From JACZST01 sp964195155 (GTDB taxonomy: Bacteria > Actinomycetota > Acidimicrobiia > Spongiisociales > UBA5794): 19,975 nt of DNA. Positions 13,097 through 19,975 of this stretch are shown in pieces. The translations under genes were made by a program, and so were the position numbers. Location: positions 1-19,975 of the forward strand of contig CAXMOP010000034.1 in NCBI GenBank assembly GCA_964195155.1, in the 5' to 3' direction. A model generated the notes under the pieces. That model was not told the origin of the DNA and did not search any database. It saw only the letters and a program-made list of their open reading frames with translations. The stretch's first letter is position 1. The number at the start of each line of letters is the position of its first letter.

Positions 13097-16000
13097 ATGA
13101 CCGAGGCGCTGGTCTTTGCCCTCATTGGCTTAGGGGCCGGGGCGGCCTATGCCATTGCCGGGATGGGCCTGGTCCAGATCTACCGGGGCTCCGGGGTCAT
13201 CAACTTCGCCCACGGCGGCATCGCCTTCTTCACTGCCGCCCTGTACGCCCAATTCAGCACAGACTGGGACTGGCCGTGGGTGCCGTCGTTCCTGGTCGCT
13301 TTGCTGGCGTCGGTACTCGTTGGCATCCTGATCCAGGTCCTGGTGATGAAACCCTTGCGCGACGCGGCCGTACTCGTTCGGATGATCGCCACGGTCGGGG
13401 TGCTGGTGCTGCTCGAGCAACTGGTGCCGCTCGTGCTTGGCAATATCACGCAGCGCGCCCAGGTGGTCTTCAACTACTACCCCAAGGGAGGCATCACCCT
13501 CATTGAGGACGGTGCCAAAGTCACCTTCGACCGGCTCTCGATGCTGGTCATCGTCGTCATCATCGGCGTCCTGCTCGCTCAGGCAATGGCGCGCACCCGG
13601 TTCGGGCTTGCGACGAGCGCTGTGGCTGAAGATGGGCTAGTGGCACAATCCCTGCGCGTCGACCCAGATCGTGTCGGGCTGGTCAACTGGGCGATCGGCG
13701 GCGGCCTGGCCGGGCTGGCGGGGCTGCTGATGGTTCCGTGGGCGTCACTCGTCCCCTCGACATTCATCTTGCTCATCGTTCCCGCCCTCGTGGCGGCGAT
13801 GTTGGGGGGATTCAGCTCGTATTCGACAACGATCTTTGGCGGCGTCGCCCTCGGCGTTGCCCAGAGCTTCATCATCTTCTGGCAACCCGAGCTGCCCACC
13901 GGATGGCGCTCTGGTTGGGGTGACGCGGTGCCGCTCATCGTCATGCTGATCATCCTCGCCACCAGGGGCTCGGTATTTCCTCGCCGTGACGAGGTGGCAG
14001 CATCGCTCCCGACGGTGGGCCGTCGCCGCCTGCTGCCGTTGCATGCCGTTCTGTGGGGGGCAGGCCTGTTCTTCGTCGTACTGCTGACGACCGAGGAGCT
14101 GGCGGATGCGATTGCGACGACGGCCGGCCTTGCAATCGTCGGTTTGTCGCTCCTCGTAGTGACCGGGCTCGCCGGTCAGATCTCGCTGGCGCAAATGACC
14201 ATGGCGGGTATTGGTGCGCTGGTGGCGGCGCGGTTGAGCGGCGAGGCCGGCGTCCCCTTCCTTCTGATCACCGTCATCGGGATCGTCGCCGGGGTTGCGG
14301 CCGGCTTCGTTTTTGCGTTGCCGGCCTTTCGAACCAGAGGCCCCACGCTCGCCGTTGCCACGCTGGCACTCGGATTGACCGTGGAAAAGACCATCTTCAC
14401 CAACCAGGCGATCTCCGGAGCAAGCTTCAGTGGGGTGCCGGTCAGGGACCCGGACATCCTCGGTTGGCCGATCAATGCCATCGAGTATCCGGAGCGATAC
14501 GCAGCGGTGGCGGTCGTCCTGATGATCGCGGTGATGTTCGTGGTGGCAAACCTGCGTGCCGGTCCTGTGGGGCGCCGCATGCTGGCAGTGCGCTCCAACG
14601 AGCGGGCAGCCGCAGCGCTTGGGATCAGTGTGCAGCGGGTGAAGCTGATCGCCTTTGCGGTGTCCGCCGGTCTGGCGACCGTCGGCGGCATGATTCTTGC
14701 CTTCAAGTTCCAGAATGTGCTCCTGCTCGAGTTCGGCATCGTCGATTCGCTTCTGGTCGTCGTGTTCACCCTGATCGGGGGCATCGGCTACATCCTGGGA
14801 GCGCTCGCCGGCGCCGCCATTTCACCGAGCGGGATCGTGGCCTACGTTTTCAACGACATGGAGTCCATCGAGCGCCTGCTCATCGTCATCGGTGGCGTGA
14901 TCGTGATCATCCAGCTGATCGTGGCCCCAAGCGGCATCGTCCACGACGTGATGAACCGCCAGGCGATGATGGGGCCACTCCGGGAGCACCTGTCGATCGA
15001 ACCCCGGCAGTGGAGGATCATCGGCGCGGTGGAGATGGCTGCGAGCCTCGCAGTGCTGGTCGCGGTCGTCAATGAGGCCGCCTGGGCCAACATTGCGGGC
15101 ACGCTCGGCGGGGTGGCCGCCCTGCTGATCGTTGTCTGGTTGGCTTTGGCCCACGGCAGAGCCGGCGACGATCATCGGCACCGGATACCGTGGTACGTGG
15201 TCGGCACCCTCGGCGTTCTCTTTCTTCTCGGGCCAGACGGCGGCGTGCTCGAGACCGTGAGCGGACTGGTGCTGGCGGTGGCCTTGGGCATATTCGGTTA
15301 CGGGATCGTCAAGAGCACGCTCCCTCGCTCCCAAGAGATTCGTTACGCCATCGATGAGGCAGAGACCGGCGGCAGGGACCCGGCCGTGCTGGTCGTCGAG
15401 AACCTCACCGTTCGTTACGGATCAGTAGCCGCCGTAGCCGGATTGGACCTCACCGTCTCACCAGGCCAGATCGTTGGTCTCATCGGGCCCAACGGCGCCG
15501 GCAAGACCACCGCAATCGACGCCATCACCGGATTCATTTCGCCGGCCGACGGAACCGTGACGCTTGGGGGACGCCAACTCGACGAGATGCAAGTCCATCG
15601 GCGATCCGAAGCAGGGCTCGGCCGCACCTTTCAGACGGTCGAACCGTTTGACGATCTCACCGTCGCCGAGAATCTCGCTGCTGCCACCGAGCGGCTCGGC
15701 GTTGTCGAATGGCTGATGTCGTTCTTACGAGTGCCGCGTCTCAGCCTTGATTCCCTCACCGGGCGCGTCATCGATGCATTTGACCTCCACTCCGAGCTTG
15801 GCCATTTTCCCAGCGAGCTGCCACAGGGCAGACGTCGCCTGTTGGGAGTGGCCAGAGCGCTGGCGGCCAACCCGGCGGTGCTGCTGCTCGATGAGCCCGC
15901 CGCCGGTCTCGATGCGGCCGAGACCCGTGCCCTTGGTGAACAGTTACGCACGGTGGCCAACGAGTCGAATGTGGGTATGTTGCTCGTCGAGCACGATATG

Positions 16001-16150
16001 AGCATCGTGACCGCAATCTGCGACGAGGTGATTGCGCTGGATTTCGGCAAGACCATCTTTCGGGGAACCGCTCCCGACGCGATGGAACACGCCGGCGTGC
16101 GGGCCTCATACCTGGGCGTCGAAGTCGAACAGGCTGGAGAGCCGGCATGA
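13097..16150 (+). CDS. Fused LivH-LivM-LivG ABC transporter protein (two permeases plus ATPase)
   Basis: This 1017-aa protein joins three normally separate subunits. Residues 1-295 are a LivH-type permease (GSGVINFAHGG, RMIATVGVLVLLEQ). Residues 315-620 are a LivM-type permease (GLAGQISLAQMTMAGIGA, then GRRMLAVRSNERAAAALGIS). About residues 640-740 add four further hydrophobic segments not expected in LivM. Residues 763-1010 are a LivG-type ATPase with Walker A GPNGAGKT (797-804), Q-loop Q846, signature LPQGRRR (908-914), Walker B with D932-E933 and switch H966. The frame is continuous, so this is a true fusion, not adjacent genes. The ATG at 13097 has GGAG 7 nt upstream. Its stop overlaps livF by 4 nt. 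With LivF it would form a transporter with one LivG and one LivF nucleotide-binding domain. It presumably imports an aromatic or carboxylate substrate; the specificity is inferred from neighbours. Confidence 0.93.
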   Translation: MTEALVFALIGLGAGAAYAIAGMGLVQIYRGSGVINFAHGGIAFFTAALYAQFSTDWDWPWVPSFLVALLASVLVGILIQVLVMKPLRDAAVLVRMIATVGVLVLLEQLVPLVLGNITQRAQVVFNYYPKGGITLIEDGAKVTFDRLSMLVIVVIIGVLLAQAMARTRFGLATSAVAEDGLVAQSLRVDPDRVGLVNWAIGGGLAGLAGLLMVPWASLVPSTFILLIVPALVAAMLGGFSSYSTTIFGGVALGVAQSFIIFWQPELPTGWRSGWGDAVPLIVMLIILATRGSVFPRRDEVAASLPTVGRRRLLPLHAVLWGAGLFFVVLLTTEELADAIATTAGLAIVGLSLLVVTGLAGQISLAQMTMAGIGALVAARLSGEAGVPFLLITVIGIVAGVAAGFVFALPAFRTRGPTLAVATLALGLTVEKTIFTNQAISGASFSGVPVRDPDILGWPINAIEYPERYAAVAVVLMIAVMFVVANLRAGPVGRRMLAVRSNERAAAALGISVQRVKLIAFAVSAGLATVGGMILAFKFQNVLLLEFGIVDSLLVVVFTLIGGIGYILGALAGAAISPSGIVAYVFNDMESIERLLIVIGGVIVIIQLIVAPSGIVHDVMNRQAMMGPLREHLSIEPRQWRIIGAVEMAASLAVLVAVVNEAAWANIAGTLGGVAALLIVVWLALAHGRAGDDHRHRIPWYVVGTLGVLFLLGPDGGVLETVSGLVLAVALGIFGYGIVKSTLPRSQEIRYAIDEAETGGRDPAVLVVENLTVRYGSVAAVAGLDLTVSPGQIVGLIGPNGAGKTTAIDAITGFISPADGTVTLGGRQLDEMQVHRRSEAGLGRTFQTVEPFDDLTVAENLAAATERLGVVEWLMSFLRVPRLSLDSLTGRVIDAFDLHSELGHFPSELPQGRRRLLGVARALAANPAVLLLDEPAAGLDAAETRALGEQLRTVANESNVGMLLVEHDMSIVTAICDEVIALDFGKTIFRGTAPDAMEHAGVRASYLGVEVEQAGEPA

Positions 16151-16902
16151 CGGCCGGCAACGGGATCCTGGTGCGGGATCTCAGGGCTGGTTATGGCGGT
16201 CAACAGGTGGTGCACGGCGTCGACTTCCACGTAGAACCCGGCGAGCTCGTTGCCATTCTTGGGCCCAACGGCGCGGGAAAGACCACGACCCTGTTGGCGC
16301 TTGCGGGTGCGATCAAGTCCTCCGGCCAGATCGAGATGTTCGGTGCGCCGGTGGCGGGGCGGCTGGTGAAGCGCGCCGAGCGCGGCCTGGCATTTCTCCC
16401 CGAGTCGCGCGCCATCATCCGCCGCCTCACGGTCGCCGAGAACCTCCGGCTCAGCGGAGCCGACGCCGATACGGTGCTTGCGATCAGCCCCGAGCTGGAA
16501 CCGCTCATGGATCGCAAGGTCGGGTTGCTCTCGGGCGGAGAGCAACAGATCCTCTCGCTGACCCAGGCCATCGCCATCGAGCCGGAGATCCTGATGGCGG
16601 ACGAGCTTTCCTTCGGATTGGCGCCGCTGGTCGTTCACCGGATGCTCGCCCTGGCCAGGGAGGCTGCCGACCGCGGCGACGCGGTCCTGCTCGTCGAGCA
16701 ATATGCCCATCAGGTCCTCGCCGTGGCCGATCGAGGCTATGTGATGCAGCGGGGGATCATCGTCACCGAGGGCTCTGCTGCCGAGCTACTCAGCCGTATT
16801 GACGACATTGAGGCCGCATATCTGGGAACGAGAGAGCATGCTTATCGAGAACCCGAATCAGGCTCCGCTGAAGCGGACGAACTAGGAGGAGGTCGAGAAT
16901 GA
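16147..16902 (+). CDS. livF: Branched-chain-amino-acid-type ABC transporter ATPase (LivF family)
   Basis: This is the second cytoplasmic ATPase subunit, 251 aa. Walker A GPNGAGKT is at 39-46, the ENL stretch after the Q-loop region near 98-100 (LTVAENLRLSG), signature LSGGEQ at 128-133, and Walker B ILMADE with D152-E153, followed by LSFGLAP, the LivF hallmark. The conserved histidine of the switch loop is replaced: the segment reads LLVEQYAHQVL, which is normal for LivF, where Gln takes that position. The ATG overlaps the end of the fusion gene (ATGA at 16147-16150). The stop overlaps the start of the aldehyde dehydrogenase (16899-16902), whose AGGAGGAGG ribosome site lies within livF. The whole operon is therefore tightly coupled. 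Confidence 0.93.
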   Translation: MTAGNGILVRDLRAGYGGQQVVHGVDFHVEPGELVAILGPNGAGKTTTLLALAGAIKSSGQIEMFGAPVAGRLVKRAERGLAFLPESRAIIRRLTVAENLRLSGADADTVLAISPELEPLMDRKVGLLSGGEQQILSLTQAIAIEPEILMADELSFGLAPLVVHRMLALAREAADRGDAVLLVEQYAHQVLAVADRGYVMQRGIIVTEGSAAELLSRIDDIEAAYLGTREHAYREPESGSAEADELGGGRE

Positions 16903-18392
16903 CGAATTACAACACCGCACCGGTTGAGACGCAGCTGGTGATCGACGGCGATTGGGTGCCATCTTCAGGCGGGGAGCGATACGAGCTGTACAACCCGGCA
17001 CGGCCGAGCGAGCTGGTGGGAACCGCGGCGGCGGCAACGCCCGACGATGTCGACGCCGCCGTTCGCTCCGCACACGCCGCCTTTCCGGCGTGGGCCGCCT
17101 TGTCCTATCACGAGCGCGGCGCCTACCTGCAGAAGATCAACGAGGCCGTGGTCGCCGACGAGGGCGAGTTGCAAGATCGCACCAAGCTCTTCACCCGAGA
17201 GCACGGCAAGATCCTCAAGGAGGCCGGGCTCGAGCTGACCCGACTCGGGCTCCGCTTCGATCTGGTCGCGGGGTACGCCGATCGCCTGGCCGCCGATGAA
17301 GAGCTGGCGGGCCCTCCGTTCGACACCATCATCACCAGACAGCCGCGCGGTGTGGCGGTTCTCGTCGTCCCCTGGAACTGGCCGTTGTCGATTCTGGGTG
17401 CGAAGCTGCCCCAGGCCTTGATGGCCGGCAACACCGTTGTCGTCAAGCCGTCGAGCCACGCCGCCCTCGCCCCGATGATCACGTTGCGCAAGATGGCGGA
17501 GATCCTTCCGCCCGGCGTGATGAATGTGGTCACCGGCCCGGCGTCGAGGATCGGCGACCCGCTGCTGACCCACCCACTGGTGAGGAAGATCAACTTCACC
17601 GGGGGGATCGAGACCGGTAAGCATGTCATGAGGGTCGCTGCAGACAACCTGGCGCACATCACCCTCGAGCTGGGCGGCAACGATGCAGCGATCGTGCTCG
17701 AGGACGCCAAGCTCGATGACGAGGCCTTCATGCGAATGTACATCGGTACCTTCATGTCGAGCGGGCAGATCTGCATGGCGGCCAAACGCTTCTATGTGCA
17801 CGAGTCGCGGTTCGACGAGGTCGTCGACGGCTTCTCGGCGTTCACGTCACGCCAAGTGATCGGTGACGGGACCCAGCCCGAGGTGACGATGGGCCCGGTC
17901 AATAACGTGGAGCAGTTCGATATCGTGACCGGGCTGATCGACGAGGCCAAGGCGGCCGGTGCCGACGTGCGCGAGTTGGGCAGTGTCCATGATGGGTCCG
18001 ACTTCGAGGCCGGATACTTCATCAAACCGACACTCGTGATCGATCCCGAGCCGGTTTTGCGCATCGTTACCGACGAACAGTTCGGGCCCGCGGTGCCCAT
18101 CATGAAATTCAGCGACGACGCCGATGCCATCGCCCAGGCGAACGCCTTTGACTACGGGCTGTGCTCGTCGGTGTGGAGCGAGGATCGTGACCGCGCGGTT
18201 GTGATCGCCCGACAGTTGGAGGCGGGATATACCTATCTCAACGCCCACGGGCCGACTGCTCAGGACAGCAGGGGACCGTTCGGCGGCTTCAAACAGAGCG
18301 GGTTCGGCCGCAACCTCGGATACGAGGGCGTGCTCGAGTTCCAGGAGTACCACTCGATCTCGTCGGTACCCGGGTGGCTTCTCGACCAGTAG
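16899..18392 (+). CDS. NAD(P)-dependent aldehyde dehydrogenase, probably for an aromatic aldehyde
   Basis: This is an ALDH-superfamily enzyme, 497 aa, which oxidises an aldehyde to its acid in the cytoplasm. The catalytic set is complete: N160 in VPWNWP, K183 in VVKPSS, general base E257 in LELGGND, nucleophile C292 in SGQICMAAKR, and the C-terminal FGPAVP and PFGGFKQSGFGR motifs. TAGGAGGAGGT lies 6 nt before the ATG, and the start overlaps the livF stop, so it belongs to the transporter operon. Position beside the coniferyl-alcohol-dehydrogenase-like SDR and ligAB suggests an aromatic aldehyde (coniferaldehyde, vanillin, syringaldehyde or protocatechualdehyde) as substrate, forming a CalA/CalB-like pair. 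The sequence alone does not fix the substrate; succinate-semialdehyde-type enzymes share these motifs. Confidence 0.9.
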   Translation: MTNYNTAPVETQLVIDGDWVPSSGGERYELYNPARPSELVGTAAAATPDDVDAAVRSAHAAFPAWAALSYHERGAYLQKINEAVVADEGELQDRTKLFTREHGKILKEAGLELTRLGLRFDLVAGYADRLAADEELAGPPFDTIITRQPRGVAVLVVPWNWPLSILGAKLPQALMAGNTVVVKPSSHAALAPMITLRKMAEILPPGVMNVVTGPASRIGDPLLTHPLVRKINFTGGIETGKHVMRVAADNLAHITLELGGNDAAIVLEDAKLDDEAFMRMYIGTFMSSGQICMAAKRFYVHESRFDEVVDGFSAFTSRQVIGDGTQPEVTMGPVNNVEQFDIVTGLIDEAKAAGADVRELGSVHDGSDFEAGYFIKPTLVIDPEPVLRIVTDEQFGPAVPIMKFSDDADAIAQANAFDYGLCSSVWSEDRDRAVVIARQLEAGYTYLNAHGPTAQDSRGPFGGFKQSGFGRNLGYEGVLEFQEYHSISSVPGWLLDQ

Positions 18393-18428
18393 GAGAACGT
18401 GCCGGCTGATTGCTAGGCGATTTCCGTG

Positions 18429-18434
18429 TAGCTT
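18429..18434 (+). promoter_or_regulatory. -10 box for a leaderless galB transcript
   Basis: TAGCTT ends 6 nt before the ATG at 18441, and there is no Shine-Dalgarno sequence in the 48-nt gap after the aldehyde dehydrogenase. This suggests that the hydratase-aldolase unit has its own start besides read-through from the operon upstream. Confidence 0.42.
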
Positions 18435-18440
18435 GACCGA

Positions 18441-19166
18441 ATGAGCGAATCGGTCCTCGTCGTGAGCGCCCACGCCGCCGACTTTGTTTGGCGTGCCGGT
18501 GGGGCCATGGCGCTGCACTCGAGCCGCGGCCACCCGGTCACGGTGGTCTGCCTTTCCTACGGGGAGCGCGGCGAGTCGGCCCGTTACTGGCGCGAGGGGA
18601 TGGATATCGAGGCGATCAAGGCGACCCGTCACGACGAGGCCGCCACGGCCGCTTCGCTGCTCGGTGCCAACCTGGTGACCTTCGACGCCGGGGACTATCC
18701 ACTCGAGGCGACAACCGAGCTGCGCGACCGCCTCGCCAAGCTGTACCGCACCGTCCAGCCCACGATCGTGCTCACTCACACCACCGAGGATCCGTGGAAC
18801 TTCGACCACGCCACGGCTTCCCGTCTCGCCAAGGAGGCACGGATCCTGGCCCAGGCACCCGGATACGACGCCGGGGGCGAGGTGATCGGCGCTCCACCGG
18901 TGTTCATGTTCGAGCCGCACCAGAGCGAGTACTGCGGGTTCATGCCCGATGTGCTCCTCGACATCACCGGGGTTTGGGACAAGAAGCGGGCGGCAATGGA
19001 AGCCATGGAAGGCCAGCAACACCTTTGGGACTACTACACCGACGTCGCCAAGCGCCGCGGCGTTCAGGCGCGAAGGAACTCTGGCCCCAACCTCGGATTG
19101 ACGACAGACACCATGGGTGAGGCCTACCAGCGGGTGTTTCCCCAGGTCGCAGCCGAGCTGGGCTGA
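18441..19166 (+). CDS. galB: 4-oxalomesaconate hydratase, GalB type (PIG-L/LmbE fold)
   Basis: This enzyme hydrates 4-oxalomesaconate to 4-carboxy-4-hydroxy-2-oxoadipate in the gallate/protocatechuate 4,5-cleavage pathway. It has 241 aa, the usual size. It belongs to the zinc-dependent PIG-L/LmbE fold, but the usual HPDD metal motif reads HAAD (residues 11-14) in SAHAADFVWRAGGAMALH, a hallmark I associate with GalB-type hydratases rather than deacetylases. The CLSYGERGESARYW segment (38-50), H113 and the NFDH motif with H123 complete the likely metal and active site. The ATG at 18441 is preceded by a -10 box at 6 nt and has no ribosome site. The next gene, encoding the aldolase that uses its product, begins 2 nt after the stop. 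It is not the amidohydrolase-type LigJ. Confidence 0.9.
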   Translation: MSESVLVVSAHAADFVWRAGGAMALHSSRGHPVTVVCLSYGERGESARYWREGMDIEAIKATRHDEAATAASLLGANLVTFDAGDYPLEATTELRDRLAKLYRTVQPTIVLTHTTEDPWNFDHATASRLAKEARILAQAPGYDAGGEVIGAPPVFMFEPHQSEYCGFMPDVLLDITGVWDKKRAAMEAMEGQQHLWDYYTDVAKRRGVQARRNSGPNLGLTTDTMGEAYQRVFPQVAAELG

Positions 19167-19167
19167 G

Positions 19168-19854
19168 GTGAGCGAGCACGTCGTCATCCGCGAGATCGAC
19201 CGGGCCGACCAAGCGGTGATCGCTGGTTTGGCGACTGCCGGGGTCGCCACGGTGTACGAGGCCCAGGGTCGGCGTGGGCTCCTCGACACGGAGATCAGGC
19301 CCATCCAGCGAGGGGCGCGGATAGGCGGATCCGCCGTCACCGTCTCATCGGCTCCCGGCGACAACCTGATGGTCCATGCCGCCATCGAGGTGCTCCGCGC
19401 CGGCGACGTGCTGGTGGTGGCGCTGACCGAGCCCGCTCTGTACGGCGTGGTGGGGGACTTGCTGGCGACCTCGATGCGAGCCCACGGTTGCGTGGGGCTC
19501 GTCATCGACTCTGCGGTGCGTGACAGCGCCGAGCTCAACGAGTTGGGCTTTCCGGTGTGGAGCCGGGGCATCTACTCGGCGGGAACTGCCAAGGCGACGG
19601 CGGGGTCGGTGAACGTGAAGGTGATGTGTGCCGGGGCCACGGTCAGTCCCGGCGACGTGATCGTGGCCGACGACGATGGGGTCGTCGTGGTCCGGCGAGA
19701 CGAGGCGGCTTCCGTGCTGGAAGCGACGAAGCAGCGTCTCGACAAGGAAGCCGCCACACGGGCCCGGCTCGAAGCCGGTGAGCTCGGTGTCGACTTCTAC
19801 GGCCTCCGCGACACCCTCTCCGATCTCGGCGTCGAATACCGAGACGACACGTGA
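19168..19854 (+). CDS. ligK: 4-carboxy-4-hydroxy-2-oxoadipate aldolase (LigK/GalC type, RraA fold)
   Basis: This is a class II pyruvate aldolase of the HMG/CHA aldolase family, which splits 4-carboxy-4-hydroxy-2-oxoadipate to pyruvate and oxaloacetate with a divalent metal. From the GTG at 19168 it has 228 aa, the expected length; further upstream the frame overlaps galB and is not protein-like. Signature parts are GDNLMVHAAIEVLRAGDVLVV, then GDLLATSMRAHGCVGLVIDSAVRD with the substrate and metal residues R118 and D119, then ELGFPVWSRGI, and GDVIVADDDGVVVV. The metal-free RNase E inhibitor RraA shares this fold, but the neighbouring hydratase strongly favours the aldolase. The start is 1 nt past the galB stop and the end overlaps the following gene by 4 nt (GTGA), so the three are one translational unit. 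Confidence 0.92.
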   Translation: MSEHVVIREIDRADQAVIAGLATAGVATVYEAQGRRGLLDTEIRPIQRGARIGGSAVTVSSAPGDNLMVHAAIEVLRAGDVLVVALTEPALYGVVGDLLATSMRAHGCVGLVIDSAVRDSAELNELGFPVWSRGIYSAGTAKATAGSVNVKVMCAGATVSPGDVIVADDDGVVVVRRDEAASVLEATKQRLDKEAATRARLEAGELGVDFYGLRDTLSDLGVEYRDDT

Positions 19855-19975
19855 CCGACACCATCACCGTCTTCGGCCTTGGCGAGGCCGGCTCGCTCAT
19901 CGCCGCCGACCTGATCGACGCCGGCGCCTCGGTGCATGGATACGACCCTGCCGATGTGGCGACGCCGCTCGGTGT
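19851..19975 (+). CDS. NAD(P)-binding dehydrogenase, 6PGDH/3-hydroxyisobutyrate dehydrogenase-like (5' part only)
   Basis: Only the first 41 residues are in the window. The GTG at 19851 overlaps the aldolase stop (GTGA). The visible part is a Rossmann beta-alpha-beta start with VFGLGEAGS, then SVHGYDP at the end of the second strand, the pattern of 6-phosphogluconate/3-hydroxyisobutyrate dehydrogenase-like proteins (including those with a DUF1932 C-terminal domain). It differs from LigC, which begins with a Gfo/Idh/MocA-type motif. Its place at the end of the hydratase-aldolase unit suggests a step in the same pathway. The exact reaction is unknown. Confidence 0.7.
   Translation, partial: MTDTITVFGLGEAGSLIAADLIDAGASVHGYDPADVATPLG

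Noticed and set aside
13097..16150. LivH-LivM-LivG fusion as a sequencing artefact
   Set aside because: Reading frame, codon use and domain order stay regular across both junctions, with real linker sequence and extra helices.
17847..19571. Long open frame on the minus strand opposite the aldehyde dehydrogenase, galB and ligK
   Set aside because: It spans three well-supported plus-strand genes and has no recognisable motif; it is a by-product of high GC.
19168..19854. RNase E inhibitor RraA
   Set aside because: Same fold, but the R118-D119 aldolase residues and the adjacent GalB hydratase favour the pathway aldolase.

Overview
The window is GC-rich, densely coding bacterial DNA. Thr-rich linkers behind lipoprotein cysteines, TAnnnT boxes 6-7 nt before start codons (leaderless starts) and frequent GTG/TTG starts suggest an actinobacterium, most likely an uncultivated Acidimicrobiia-type lineage; this placement is inferred from style, not from a marker gene. 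Most of the window reads as a catabolic island for lignin-type or plant-type aromatic compounds, interrupted by an unrelated lysine-biosynthesis block.

Layout. (1) 1-803, minus: a partial periplasmic-binding-protein-like gene without a signal peptide. (2) 946-5703, plus: a TRAP transporter operon (DctP lipoprotein, DctQ, DctM) ending in a PheA/TfdB-type FAD monooxygenase. (3) 5663-6220: a roughly 500-nt convergent gap packed with palindromes and direct repeats. (4) 6205-9218, minus: a tandem-OsmC-domain protein, lysA (diaminopimelate decarboxylase) and a small unknown ORF overlapping the lysA start. (5) 9471-10250, plus: an SDR resembling coniferyl-alcohol dehydrogenase. (6) 10299-11523, minus: ligA-ligB, the two subunits of a protocatechuate/gallate-type 4,5-extradiol dioxygenase. 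(7) 11711-18392, plus: a branched-chain-amino-acid-type (Liv/HAAT) ABC transporter, consisting of a Cys-rich lipoprotein, a 1017-aa LivH-LivM-LivG fusion and LivF, followed by an aldehyde dehydrogenase. (8) 18441 to the end, plus: a GalB-type 4-oxalomesaconate hydratase, a LigK/RraA-type 4-carboxy-4-hydroxy-2-oxoadipate aldolase and the start of a 6PGDH-like NAD(P) dehydrogenase.

How it may work together (inference). Two transporters import aromatic acids or alcohols. The SDR and aldehyde dehydrogenase oxidise aromatic alcohol and aldehyde side chains, and the FAD monooxygenase may hydroxylate a ring. LigAB opens protocatechuate or gallate, and GalB plus the aldolase carry 4-oxalomesaconate to pyruvate and oxaloacetate. 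No LigC (semialdehyde dehydrogenase) or LigI (lactonase) is visible. This fits a gallate-type route, or those genes lie outside, or the truncated last gene takes the LigC role.

No tRNA, rRNA, CRISPR array, transposase or integrase was seen.
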